A DNA stretch of 64,000 nucleotides from Streptomyces sp. NBC_01288 (lineage in GTDB: Bacteria > Actinomycetota > Actinomycetes > Streptomycetales > Streptomycetaceae): positions 5,951,001-6,015,000 of the forward strand of contig NZ_CP108427.1 in NCBI RefSeq assembly GCF_035982055.1, written 5' to 3'. How positions within the stretch are numbered: position 1 is the stretch's first letter; every line of letters begins with the position of its first letter. Below, in pieces: positions 56,956 to 64,000 of this stretch. The notes beneath the pieces are model-generated. The model was given only the letters and a program-made list of their open reading frames with translations, was not told the DNA's origin and did no database searches. The position numbers and the translations under genes are program-made.

Positions 56956-57636
56956 TTACCCGTCCATCCTCTTCTGCAACCGCCTGTCCATCGCGAGGGA
57001 GAGTTCCGCCTGCACCACGCTCTTCGCCAGCGGGCGCAACCGTTGCAGGTCCTCCGCCGTGCGGCCCCCGGAGATGACCAGGTCGGTGAAGAGTTCGGCG
57101 AGGGCGTCCGTGTGTGCGCGGACGCGGCGGCCCGCGCTGAGGACGTCGGCGAGGGGGATGCCCTCGCGGACCAGGGCGGCCGTGACGTCGAGGAGGCGGC
57201 GGCTGATGTGGACGATCTCGCCGCCGTCGGTGCCGAGGTAGCCGAGTTCGAGCGAGGCGGCGAAGTTCTCCGGGGTCGCCTGGTCGCCGAAGTAGTCGGC
57301 GAGGGCCTCCGGGGTGAGCCGGACCGGGGTCTCCTCGGTGGGGGCGCCGAGGCCGAGCAACTCGCCCACGTTGCGGCCGTGGTCGAAGGCCTCGGCGAGT
57401 TCCGCGATGCCGTTGAGGGTGTGGCCGCGCTCCAGGAGCGCCGAGATCGTGCGCAGGCGGGCCAGGTGCGTCTCGTCGTACCAGGCGATACGGCCTTCCC
57501 GGCGCGGCGGGTGGATGAGTTTGCGCTCGCGGTAGAAGCGCAGGGTGCGCACCGTGATGCCGGCCTCCTCGGCCAGTTCCTCCATGCGGTACTCGCGCTT
57601 CTCCGCCGGTTCCGCCTGCTCTGCCTTCTCCGCCAC
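56956..57636 (-). CDS. MerR family transcriptional regulator
   Basis: The 226-residue protein has a MerR winged helix at about 16-85: 'YRMEELAEEAGITVRTLRFYRERKLIHPPRREGRIAWYDETHLARLRTISALLERGHTLNGIAEL'. The rest is a C-terminal helical effector domain. It diverges from the BVMO operon at 57770, and a 9-bp-arm palindrome at 57720-57739 lies between the genes, so it likely controls that operon. It starts at GTG 57636. No metal-binding Cys motif is seen, so an organic ligand is more likely. Confidence 0.92.
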   Translation of the reverse strand: MAEKAEQAEPAEKREYRMEELAEEAGITVRTLRFYRERKLIHPPRREGRIAWYDETHLARLRTISALLERGHTLNGIAELAEAFDHGRNVGELLGLGAPTEETPVRLTPEALADYFGDQATPENFAASLELGYLGTDGGEIVHISRRLLDVTAALVREGIPLADVLSAGRRVRAHTDALAELFTDLVISGGRTAEDLQRLRPLAKSVVQAELSLAMDRRLQKRMDG

Positions 57637-57719
57637 GCCCGCACCTTACGTCGTACCCCCGGTAACTTTCCTTGTCCCGACCCCTACCCATGAGTACGGA
57701 GCTGCCCTACGCTCCGATT

Positions 57720-57739
57720 GCGCCAGTGTTCACTGGCGC
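57720..57739. promoter_or_regulatory. Operator-like palindrome in the MerR/BVMO divergent region
   Basis: GCGCCAGTG-TT-CACTGGCGC is a perfect 9+9 bp dyad, 30 bp upstream of the BVMO start and 84 bp from the MerR start. It is the best candidate for regulator binding. Confidence 0.6.
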
Positions 57740-57769
57740 GGTCGAGCAGGTCGTAAGGAAGGGCACGGG

Positions 57770-59284
57770 ATGACCGAACGCGAGCATGTGCGGGTGGCGG
57801 TGATCGGGTCCGGGTTCGGGGGGCTGGGGGCCGCGGTGCGGTTGCGGCGCGAGGGCGTCACCGACTTCGTCGTCCTGGAGCGCGCCGACAGCGTGGGCGG
57901 GACCTGGCGGGACAACAGCTATCCCGGCTGCGCCTGCGACGTACCGTCCCATCTGTACTCGTTCTCCTTCGCGCCGAACGCCGACTGGCCGCGCACCTTC
58001 TCCGGTCAGGAGCACATCCGTGCCTACCTGGAGAACGTCGCGGACGTCTTCCGGCTCCGGCCGCACATCCGCTTCAACTCCGAGGTCAAGATGATGACTT
58101 GGGACGCGGAGCGGCTGCGCTGGGACATCGAGACCACCGCCGGTTCCTACTCCGCCGACCTCGTCGTCTCCGCCACCGGGCCGCTGTCCGACCCCAAGAT
58201 CCCGGACGTCCCGGGGCTCGACACCTTCCCCGGCAAGGTCTTCCACTCCGCCCGCTGGGACCACGACTACGACCTGCGCGGCAAGCGCGTCGCCATGGTC
58301 GGCACCGGCGCCTCCGCGATCCAGATCGTGCCGGCGATCCAGCCCGACGTGGAGCGCCTCACCCTCTTCCAGCGCACCCCGCCCTGGGTCATGCCCCGCG
58401 TCGACCGCCCCATCAGCGCCGCCGAACGCGCCGTACACCGCGCGCTGCCCTTCACCACCCAGGCCCGGCGCGGACTCCTGTGGGGCATAAGGGAGTTGCA
58501 GACCCAGGCCTTCACCAAGCGGCCCAACGAGCTTGTCCTCGTGGAGCAGTTGGCCAAGAAGAACATGGCCCGCGCTATCAAGGACCCGGCGCTGCGCGCC
58601 AAACTGACCCCCGACTACCGCATCGGCTGCAAGCGGATCCTGCTCTCCCGCACCTACTATCCCGCTCTCGCGAAGCCCAATGTCGACGTCGTGGCAAGCG
58701 GGTTGAGCGAGGTCCGCGGTTCCACGGTCGTCGCGGCCGACGGCACCACGGCCGAGGTCGACGCGATCGTCTTCGGCACGGGTTTCCACGTCACGGACAT
58801 GTCGATCGCCGACCGGGTCGTCGGCGCGGACGGGCGCACGCTCGCCGAGGCGTGGCAGGGCGGAATGCAGGCGTTGCGCGGTTCGTCCGCGGCCGGGTTC
58901 CCGAACTGGATGACCGTCATCGGGCCCAACACCGGCCTCGGGACCTCCTCCATGATCCTGATGATCGAGTCCCAGCTGAACTATCTCGCCGACTACATAC
59001 GGCAGTTGGACGTCCTGGGCGGCCGCGTCGCCCTCGACGCCCGGCCGAGCGCGGTGAGCGCGTGGAACCGGCGCGTGCAGGACCGTATGAAGCGCACGGT
59101 GTGGAACACGGGCGGCTGCACGAGCTGGTACATGGACGCGTCCGGCGTCAACACCACCATCTGGCCCGGGACCACGGCCGAATTCCGCAAGGCCACCAGG
59201 CGAGTCGACCTCACCGAGTACGAGGTGGTTCGGGCGAAGACCGAAAGGAAGGCCGAGGTCGAGACGGAGGTGGCGAGCGCGTGA
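57770..59284 (+). CDS. Baeyer-Villiger-type flavin monooxygenase
   Basis: The 504-residue protein has an FAD site at the N terminus ('VRVAVIGSGFGGLGAAVRLRREG', GxGxxG), 'GGTWRDNSYPGCACDVPSHLYSFSF', the BVMO fingerprint 'FPGKVFHSARWD' (FxGxxxHxxxW), and an NADPH site 'GKRVAMVGTGASAIQIVPAI'. It would oxygenate ketones to esters or act on related substrates. It starts at ATG 57770 with AAGGAAGGG upstream. It is followed by an alpha/beta hydrolase and an SDR in overlapping frames, a layout like the mymA operon of mycobacteria. The MerR protein is the likely regulator. Confidence 0.94.
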   Translation: MTEREHVRVAVIGSGFGGLGAAVRLRREGVTDFVVLERADSVGGTWRDNSYPGCACDVPSHLYSFSFAPNADWPRTFSGQEHIRAYLENVADVFRLRPHIRFNSEVKMMTWDAERLRWDIETTAGSYSADLVVSATGPLSDPKIPDVPGLDTFPGKVFHSARWDHDYDLRGKRVAMVGTGASAIQIVPAIQPDVERLTLFQRTPPWVMPRVDRPISAAERAVHRALPFTTQARRGLLWGIRELQTQAFTKRPNELVLVEQLAKKNMARAIKDPALRAKLTPDYRIGCKRILLSRTYYPALAKPNVDVVASGLSEVRGSTVVAADGTTAEVDAIVFGTGFHVTDMSIADRVVGADGRTLAEAWQGGMQALRGSSAAGFPNWMTVIGPNTGLGTSSMILMIESQLNYLADYIRQLDVLGGRVALDARPSAVSAWNRRVQDRMKRTVWNTGGCTSWYMDASGVNTTIWPGTTAEFRKATRRVDLTEYEVVRAKTERKAEVETEVASA

Positions 59285-60207
59285 GCCGTCTCATGCACGT
59301 TGCCTCCGGGCCGTACGCCCCGCCCGTCCCCGCCCGCGAACTCACCGTCACCTCGGCCGACGGCTCCCGGCTGCACGTCGAGGTGTACGGCCCCGAGGAC
59401 GCGCCCGCCGTCGTCCTCGCACACGGCTGGTGCTGCTCCACGGCCTTCTGGGCCGCGCAGATACGGGACCTGTCCGTCGATCACCGCGTCATCGCCTACG
59501 ACCAGCGGGGGCACGGGCGCAGTCCGGTGGCCGTCGCGCACGGTACCGACGCGCTCGCCGACGACCTGGAAGCCGTACTGGAGGAGACGCTCGCGCCCGG
59601 GGAGAAGGCCGTGATCGCGGGGCACTCCATGGGCGGGATGGCCGTGCTGGCGGCGGCCGGGCGGGCGGGGTTCCGGGAGCACGCGGTGGCCGTTCTGCTG
59701 TGCAGTACGGGGAGTTCGCGGCTGGTCGACGAGTCGCTCGTGGTGCCGTTGCGGGCCGGGCGGATGCGGACCCGGCTGACCCGGAAGATACTGGGGACGC
59801 GGGCACCGCTCGGGCCGGTCACGCCGACCGCGCGGCGGATCCTCAAGTACGGGACGATGGGCCCCGGTTCGGCCCCGCACATGGTCGAGGCGTGTGCGCG
59901 GATCGTGCACGCGTGTCCGCGGGCGGTGCGGTACGCGTGGTCGCGGGTGCTTGATTCGCTCGATCTCGACGGCGGCGTAGGGGAGTTGGCCGTGCCTACG
60001 GCCGTCGTCGTCGGTACTGCGGACCGGATGACGCCGCCGGTGCACGCGCGGGCGTTGGTCGCCGCCTTGCCCAACTGCGTCGGGATCACCGAACTTCCCG
60101 GGCTCGGTCATATGACGCCCGTCGAGGCGCCGGAGTTGGTCAGCGCGAAGATTCGTGAACTGGCCGCCACCTATATGGAGTTCGATCAGGTTACGGAGGG
60201 CGCATGA
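59281..60207 (+). CDS. Alpha/beta hydrolase
   Basis: The 308-residue protein has an oxyanion 'VVLAHGWCCSTAFW', a nucleophile elbow with Ser in 'AVIAGHSMGGMAVL' (GxSxG), an acid near 'VVVGTADRMTPP', and the catalytic His in 'ELPGLGHMTPVEAPE'. GTG 59281 overlaps the BVMO stop, and its own stop overlaps the SDR start. It may hydrolyse the ester made by the monooxygenase; this is inference from operon structure. Confidence 0.92.
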   Translation: MSRLMHVASGPYAPPVPARELTVTSADGSRLHVEVYGPEDAPAVVLAHGWCCSTAFWAAQIRDLSVDHRVIAYDQRGHGRSPVAVAHGTDALADDLEAVLEETLAPGEKAVIAGHSMGGMAVLAAAGRAGFREHAVAVLLCSTGSSRLVDESLVVPLRAGRMRTRLTRKILGTRAPLGPVTPTARRILKYGTMGPGSAPHMVEACARIVHACPRAVRYAWSRVLDSLDLDGGVGELAVPTAVVVGTADRMTPPVHARALVAALPNCVGITELPGLGHMTPVEAPELVSAKIRELAATYMEFDQVTEGA

Positions 60208-61127
60208 GCAACAGGGTCAGCCTTGAGGGGCAGGTCGCGGTCGTGACCGGGGCCGCGCGGGGTGTCGGTGAGTTGCTCGCCCGCAAACTCTCCGCGCGCG
60301 GGGCCAAGTTGGCGCTCATCGGGCTGGAGCCGGACGCGCTGAAGCAGGTCTCCGAGCGGCTGCACACCGACAGCGGTCACTGGTATGCCGACGTCACCGA
60401 TCACGAGGCGATGGCCCGGGTCGCGGCCGAGGTCAAGGAACGGTTCGGGAAGGTCGACATCGTCGTCGCCAACGCGGGTGTCGCCAACGGTGGGCCCTTC
60501 CTCGACTCCGATCCGGTCGCCTGGCGGCGGGTGATCGAGGTCAATCTGATCGGGTCCGCCGTGACCGCGCGGGCGTTCCTCCCCGTGCTGATGGAGAGCC
60601 GGGGGTATCTGCTGCAGATCGCCTCGCTGGCCGCGATCACGCCGGCGCCGATGATGACCGCGTACTGCGCGTCCAAGTCCGGCGTCGAGGCGTACGCGCA
60701 CAGTCTGCGGGCCGAGGTCGGGTACAAGGGGGTGCGGGTCGGGGTCGGGTATCTGTCCTGGACCGACACGGACATGGTGCGGGGGGCTGATCAGGACGCG
60801 GTCATGCGGGAGTTGAGGGAGCGGTTGCCCTGGCCGTCCAACAAGACGTATCCGCTGGGGCCGGCCGTGGATCGGATCGTCGCCGGGATCGAGCGGCGGT
60901 CCAGCCATGTGTACGGGCAGTGGTGGTTGCGGGGGATGCAGGGGGTGCGGGGGTATCTGCCGGGGGTCATCGGGTCGGTGGGGCAGCGGGAGATGCGGCG
61001 GTTCGGGTCTCGGCTGGACGGGATGCGGTCGGGGCTTGTGGGGGCGGGTGGGGCGGCGGACGAAGCGGCGCGGGCCGCTGCGCGGGCTGAGGCGCGGGCT
61101 ACGGCGCGTGTCACGGAGGGTGACTGA
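60204..61127 (+). CDS. Short-chain dehydrogenase/reductase
   Basis: The 307-residue protein has the SDR cofactor motif 'VAVVTGAARGVGELLARKL' (TGxxxGxG), 'NAG' in 'IVVANAGVANGG', and the active site 'IASLAAITPAPMMTAYCASKSGVEAY' (S, YxxxK). It is ~50 residues longer than classical SDRs because of a C-terminal extension rich in Arg and Ala. It ends the BVMO operon. The substrate is unknown; an alcohol/ketone step before or after the monooxygenase is likely. Confidence 0.93.
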   Translation: MSNRVSLEGQVAVVTGAARGVGELLARKLSARGAKLALIGLEPDALKQVSERLHTDSGHWYADVTDHEAMARVAAEVKERFGKVDIVVANAGVANGGPFLDSDPVAWRRVIEVNLIGSAVTARAFLPVLMESRGYLLQIASLAAITPAPMMTAYCASKSGVEAYAHSLRAEVGYKGVRVGVGYLSWTDTDMVRGADQDAVMRELRERLPWPSNKTYPLGPAVDRIVAGIERRSSHVYGQWWLRGMQGVRGYLPGVIGSVGQREMRRFGSRLDGMRSGLVGAGGAADEAARAAARAEARATARVTEGD

Positions 61128-61218
61128 TCGAAATGCGCGCTTTGTTCTGGCGTGTGAATCTGGTCGAGGCCCCAGCAAGGGGCCCACAAGTCCCCCCTCA
61201 GTACGGGAGTGAACCCAC

Positions 61219-61413
61219 ATGGGTATGAAGGACCAGTTCCAGGACAAGGCGAAGGACCTCGCGGACAAGGCCAAGGACAAGATGGGCCAGGGTGAGGACG
61301 AGGCGTCGGAGCGTGCTCAGCAGGGTGGTGAGCGCGGTCAGCAGGGGCGTGAGGATGCGCAGCGGGCGCAGCGGGATGTGCAGGATCGGATGGACCAGGA
61401 CTACGACGCGTAG
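61219..61413 (+). CDS. Small hydrophilic CsbD-like stress protein
   Basis: The 64-residue protein is almost entirely charged and polar: 'MKDQFQDKAKDLADKAKDKMGQGEDEASERAQQGGERGQQGREDAQRAQRDVQDRMDQDYDA'-type composition, with Lys/Asp heptads in the first half and Gln/Gly/Arg in the second. Such proteins (CsbD-like or hydrophilins) are often induced by osmotic or general stress. It starts at ATG 61219, or at ATG 61225 two codons later, with GGGAG upstream. A terminator follows at 61428-61459. The family call is by composition and is tentative. Confidence 0.72.
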   Translation: MGMKDQFQDKAKDLADKAKDKMGQGEDEASERAQQGGERGQQGREDAQRAQRDVQDRMDQDYDA

Positions 61414-61427
61414 TTGAGGTCTGTTTG

Positions 61428-61459
61428 CGTGGGGCGCCCTGAGTTTGGGGCGTCCCACG
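61428..61459 (+). terminator. Terminator after the small stress-protein gene
   Basis: CGTGGGGCGCCC (61428-61439) pairs with GGGCGTCCCACG (61448-61459) with one G-T pair; TTTCG follows, 15 bp after the stop. Confidence 0.75.
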
Positions 61460-61483
61460 TTTCGTCGTTGGGTGCGGGTTGGT

Positions 61484-61520
61484 GGGGGCTGGGCGCGCGG
61501 TTCCCCGCGCCCCTGAAAGC
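61484..61520. repeat. Common Streptomyces intergenic repeat
   Basis: The segment contains GGGCGCGCGGTTCCCCGCGCCCC, a close copy of the GCGCAGTTCCCCGCGCCCC-type element found between genes in many Streptomyces genomes. It can form a GGGCGCG/CGCGCCC hairpin. It lies between convergent genes. Confidence 0.6.
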
Positions 61521-61541
61521 AGGGGGTTGGCCTGCCCCCTC

Positions 61542-64000
61542 TCAAGAACGTGGGGGAAGTTTCGGCCTGGAGCGGTCCGGTACCGCGCTGTAGTCCGGCG
61601 GGGTTGCCGCCGGGTGGAGGGCGAGGAGGTCCAGGGCCAGCTGGATCGCGTCGTCCAGCTGCGCGTGTCTCCCCTCTGCCCAGTCCAGGGGGGTGCGGAG
61701 GATCTCCAAGTCCGGGGTCACGCCTCGGTTTTCCACCGACCAGCCGTAGGCGTCGAACCAGGCGGCGTTCATGGGGACCGTGATCACCGTGCCGTCGCCG
61801 AGTTGGTGGCGGCCGGTCATGCCGACCACTCCGCCCCAGGTGCGTTGGCCTACCACCGGGCCGAGTTTGAGGAGTTTGAAGGCGGCCGTGATCATGTCGC
61901 CGTCCGAGGAGGTTGCCTCGTCGGCCAGGGCAACCACCGGGCCCCTGGGGGCGTTTGACGCGTACGACACCGGTTGGGCGTCGCGGGTCAGGTCCCAGCC
62001 CAGGATCGTGCGGGTCAGTTTCTCGACCACCAGCTCGCTGATGTGGCCGCCCGCGTTGCCGCGTACGTCGACGATGAGGGCCGGGCGGGACACCTCAAGG
62101 CGCAGGTCGCGGTTGAACTGGGCCCAGCCGGAGCCGCCCATGTCGGGGATGTGGAGGTAGCCGCAGTGGCCGCCGCTCAACTCCCGTACCACCGCCCGGC
62201 GTTTGGCCACCCAGTCCTGGTAGCGGAGGGGGCGTTCGTCGATGAGGGGGACTACGGCTACTCGGCGGGCCCTGCCTTCGCCTTCCGCCGGGGTGAAGGT
62301 CAGCTCTACCGTTGTGCCGCCCGCGCCTGCCAACAGGGGGTAGGGGCCGGTGAGTTCGTCCACCGGGCGGCCGTCCACGTGGGTCAGGATCGCGCCCTCG
62401 CGGATGCCGGTGCCGGCCAGCGGGGAGCGGGCCTTGGAGTCGGAGGACTCGCCGGGGAGGATGCGGGCCACCGTCCAACCGCCCTCCCTGCGAACGAAGT
62501 TGGCGCCCAGCAGGCCCTGGCGGCGCTGGTAGTGGGGTGGGCCCTCGTTGCGGCGGGACGCGGTGACGTAGGCGTGGGACGTGCCCAACTCGCCCAGGAC
62601 TTCCCGGAGCAGGTCCGCGAAGTCGTCGGGGGACGCCACCCGTTCGACCAGCGGGCGGTACTGGTCCAGGACCCCGGTCCAGTCGATGCCGCACATCTGC
62701 GGGTCCCAGTAGTACGCGCGGATCAGGCGGCCCGCCTCCTCGTACGACTGGCGCCACTCGGCGGGCGGGTCCACCTCGTGGAGGATGCGGCGGAGGTCGA
62801 TCCAGACGGTCGAGTCGCCGTCGCCGGATTCCGTGGAAGGGACCGCTCGTAGCTCGTCCTCGTCGACTACCACCAGCCGTGAGCCGTCGCCGCTCACCGC
62901 GAACCAGTCGAGGTGGTCGACGAGTTCGGACTTCTTCGCCTTGCTGATGTTGAAGTGTTCGAGGGTCGGCCGGCCGCTGGTGTCGTCCGGGTTGGCGAAG
63001 GTCTCGCCCAGCGCGCCCGAGATCGGCCAGCGCAGCCAGACCAGGCCGCCGCCCGAAACCGGGTACAGCGCCGAGTACTTGGAGGCGGCGACGGGGAAGG
63101 GCGTCACCCTGCTCTCCAGCCCTTCGACCTCCACCGTCACCGCGCCGTCCGCGCCGTCGTCGTCCTCCGCCGCGTCGAGACCCCCGGCGGCCGGCCTGCC
63201 CTCCGGGGTCAGTGCGAACGGGGACGGGGTCGCCGAGGACAGCGGCACCAGGTACGGACGGCAGCCGAGCGGGAAGGACAGGTCGCCGGTGTGGACGTCG
63301 TAGACCGGGTCGAAGCCGCGCCAGGAGAGGAAGGCGAGGTAGCGGCCGTCCCGAGTGAAGACCGGATTCTCGTCCTCGAAGCGGCCGTTGGTGACGTCGA
63401 CGATCAAACGGTCCTTTATCCGCGCCATCTTGATCTGGCGGAGCGAGCGGCCGATGCCCGGGTGGGACCAGGTCAGCCAGCTGCCGTCCGGAGAGAAGGC
63501 CAAGTCCCGTACCGGGCCGTTGATCGAGCGGATCAGCTCGGTCACCTCGCCTCCCCCAGACTCCGTCCGGGAGGTGCCCCCAGAGTCCTCCGTGGCGTCC
63601 AGGAGCAGCAGTCGTCCGTCGTGGGCCGCGATCGCGAGGCGCTCGCCCGCAGCGTCGGACACCAGCTCCAGTACGCGGCCCACCTCGCCGGAGGCGAGTC
63701 GGCGGGGCTCGCGTTCGCCGGAGGCGCGGGGGAGGTAGGCGATCTCGATCGCGTCCTCGCCGTCCGCGTCCGTGACGTAGGCGACCTGTCCGCCGGAGCC
63801 CAGCATCTCGGGGAGGCGGACCCGTACGCCGGGGGTGTCGGTGATGGTGCGGGCGGGGCCGTCGCGGTGGGTGAGCCAGTACAGGCTGCCGCGTACGACG
63901 ACGGCGCTCGCGCGGCCCGTCTCGTCGACCGAGATGCCGTCGACGTGCTGGGCGGCGGGGACCTGGTACGTACGGCGGCCCGCGCGGGGCCCGCTCAACC
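61542..64000 (-). CDS. Tricorn-type S41 peptidase, 3' part (runs off right edge)
   Basis: About 818 residues are visible; full-length homologues are near 1,050-1,100, so the N-terminal propeller lies past the right edge. A TTG at 63996-63998 begins the visible frame but is not the true start. The left part of the protein is beta-propeller ('RDLAFSPDGSWLTWSHPG', 'NPVFTRDGRYLAFLSWRGFDPVYD'). The C-terminal half has a C1 domain with His in 'ELGTSHAYVTASRR', a PDZ ('GAILTHVDGRPVDEL') and a C2 catalytic part with the nucleophile Ser in 'ALADEATSSDGDMITAAF'. It degrades peptides released by other proteases in the cytosol. A short Gly/Ser/Thr insert at 63551-63585 comes from a repeat element. Confidence 0.94.
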   Translation of the reverse strand, partial: LSGPRAGRRTYQVPAAQHVDGISVDETGRASAVVVRGSLYWLTHRDGPARTITDTPGVRVRLPEMLGSGGQVAYVTDADGEDAIEIAYLPRASGEREPRRLASGEVGRVLELVSDAAGERLAIAAHDGRLLLLDATEDSGGTSRTESGGGEVTELIRSINGPVRDLAFSPDGSWLTWSHPGIGRSLRQIKMARIKDRLIVDVTNGRFEDENPVFTRDGRYLAFLSWRGFDPVYDVHTGDLSFPLGCRPYLVPLSSATPSPFALTPEGRPAAGGLDAAEDDDGADGAVTVEVEGLESRVTPFPVAASKYSALYPVSGGGLVWLRWPISGALGETFANPDDTSGRPTLEHFNISKAKKSELVDHLDWFAVSGDGSRLVVVDEDELRAVPSTESGDGDSTVWIDLRRILHEVDPPAEWRQSYEEAGRLIRAYYWDPQMCGIDWTGVLDQYRPLVERVASPDDFADLLREVLGELGTSHAYVTASRRNEGPPHYQRRQGLLGANFVRREGGWTVARILPGESSDSKARSPLAGTGIREGAILTHVDGRPVDELTGPYPLLAGAGGTTVELTFTPAEGEGRARRVAVVPLIDERPLRYQDWVAKRRAVVRELSGGHCGYLHIPDMGGSGWAQFNRDLRLEVSRPALIVDVRGNAGGHISELVVEKLTRTILGWDLTRDAQPVSYASNAPRGPVVALADEATSSDGDMITAAFKLLKLGPVVGQRTWGGVVGMTGRHQLGDGTVITVPMNAAWFDAYGWSVENRGVTPDLEILRTPLDWAEGRHAQLDDAIQLALDLLALHPAATPPDYSAVPDRSRPKLPPRS

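Noticed and set aside
1..64000. CRISPR arrays, rRNA operons, complete insertion sequences, intact prophage
   Set aside because: No regularly spaced direct repeats, no rRNA sequence, no transposase and only one integrase fragment were seen.

Overview
The window is from a Streptomyces chromosome. It is very GC-rich with strongly GC-biased third codon positions, many GTG/TTG starts, ATGA/GTGA-coupled operons, an HrdD-type sigma factor, a 6C-type RNA, actinobacterial cell-division genes (Glp/SepX) and the usual load of TetR, MarR, WYL, MerR and Crp regulators beside drug exporters. It reads mostly as conserved chromosomal core with a few accessory patches.

Layout. 1-5.4 kb: the 5' part of a secreted M6-like metalloprotease (reverse), a TetR regulator with an MFS exporter, a divergent MarR/LigB dioxygenase pair and a PAT-like acetyltransferase. 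5.4-10.4 kb: hrdD behind a sigma-R-type promoter, a 6C RNA, a TetR regulator, and a divergent WYL regulator/MFS exporter pair. 10.4-13.1 kb: a 1.2 kb less GC-rich intergenic region with a large inverted repeat, leading into a possible 48-codon gene, a Crp-like regulator and an unknown protein. 13.2-17.3 kb: the fructose PTS operon fruR-fruK-fruA, with a 36-bp tandem duplication at the fruK/fruA junction. 17.3-26.7 kb: mainly reverse-strand housekeeping genes (a DUF6227-like duplicated protein, L,D-transpeptidase lipoprotein, P1 peptidase, LtrA-like membrane protein, mscL, SAF-domain protein, methylthioadenosine phosphorylase, an FmdB zinc ribbon behind a CIRCE element, MFS exporter). 27-31.6 kb: a K+/H+ antiporter and a penicillin-acylase-family enzyme. 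31.6-37.8 kb: 5-formyl-THF cyclo-ligase diverging from galU-glp-moaC-mogA-GNAT, then sepX/glpR. 37.9-39 kb: tRNA-Ala(CGC), an integrase relic next to it, and an acetyltransferase gene broken by one in-frame stop. 39-47.3 kb: a serine hydrolase, a two-component system diverging from a MacAB-like lipoprotein/adaptor/ATPase/permease operon, a GNAT and exonuclease III. 47.5-56.0 kb: a six-gene operon (cyclase-homology protein, P-loop STAND-like ATPase, SPFH-vWA fusion, TerY-like vWA, PP2C phosphatase, membrane-anchored Ser/Thr kinase). 56-64 kb: Crp and MerR regulators, a BVMO/hydrolase/SDR operon, a small hydrophilic protein and most of a tricorn-type protease that runs off the right edge.

The most interesting system is the 47.5-56.0 kb operon. 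Its last three genes match the vWA-PP2C-kinase (TerY-P) triad of bacterial stress/conflict systems. The first two genes are a nucleotide-cyclase-like protein and a STAND-like ATPase that share a GDxVxGDK motif at the facing ends of the two proteins, which suggests docking. I infer a signalling or defence device; the sequence does not show what it senses.
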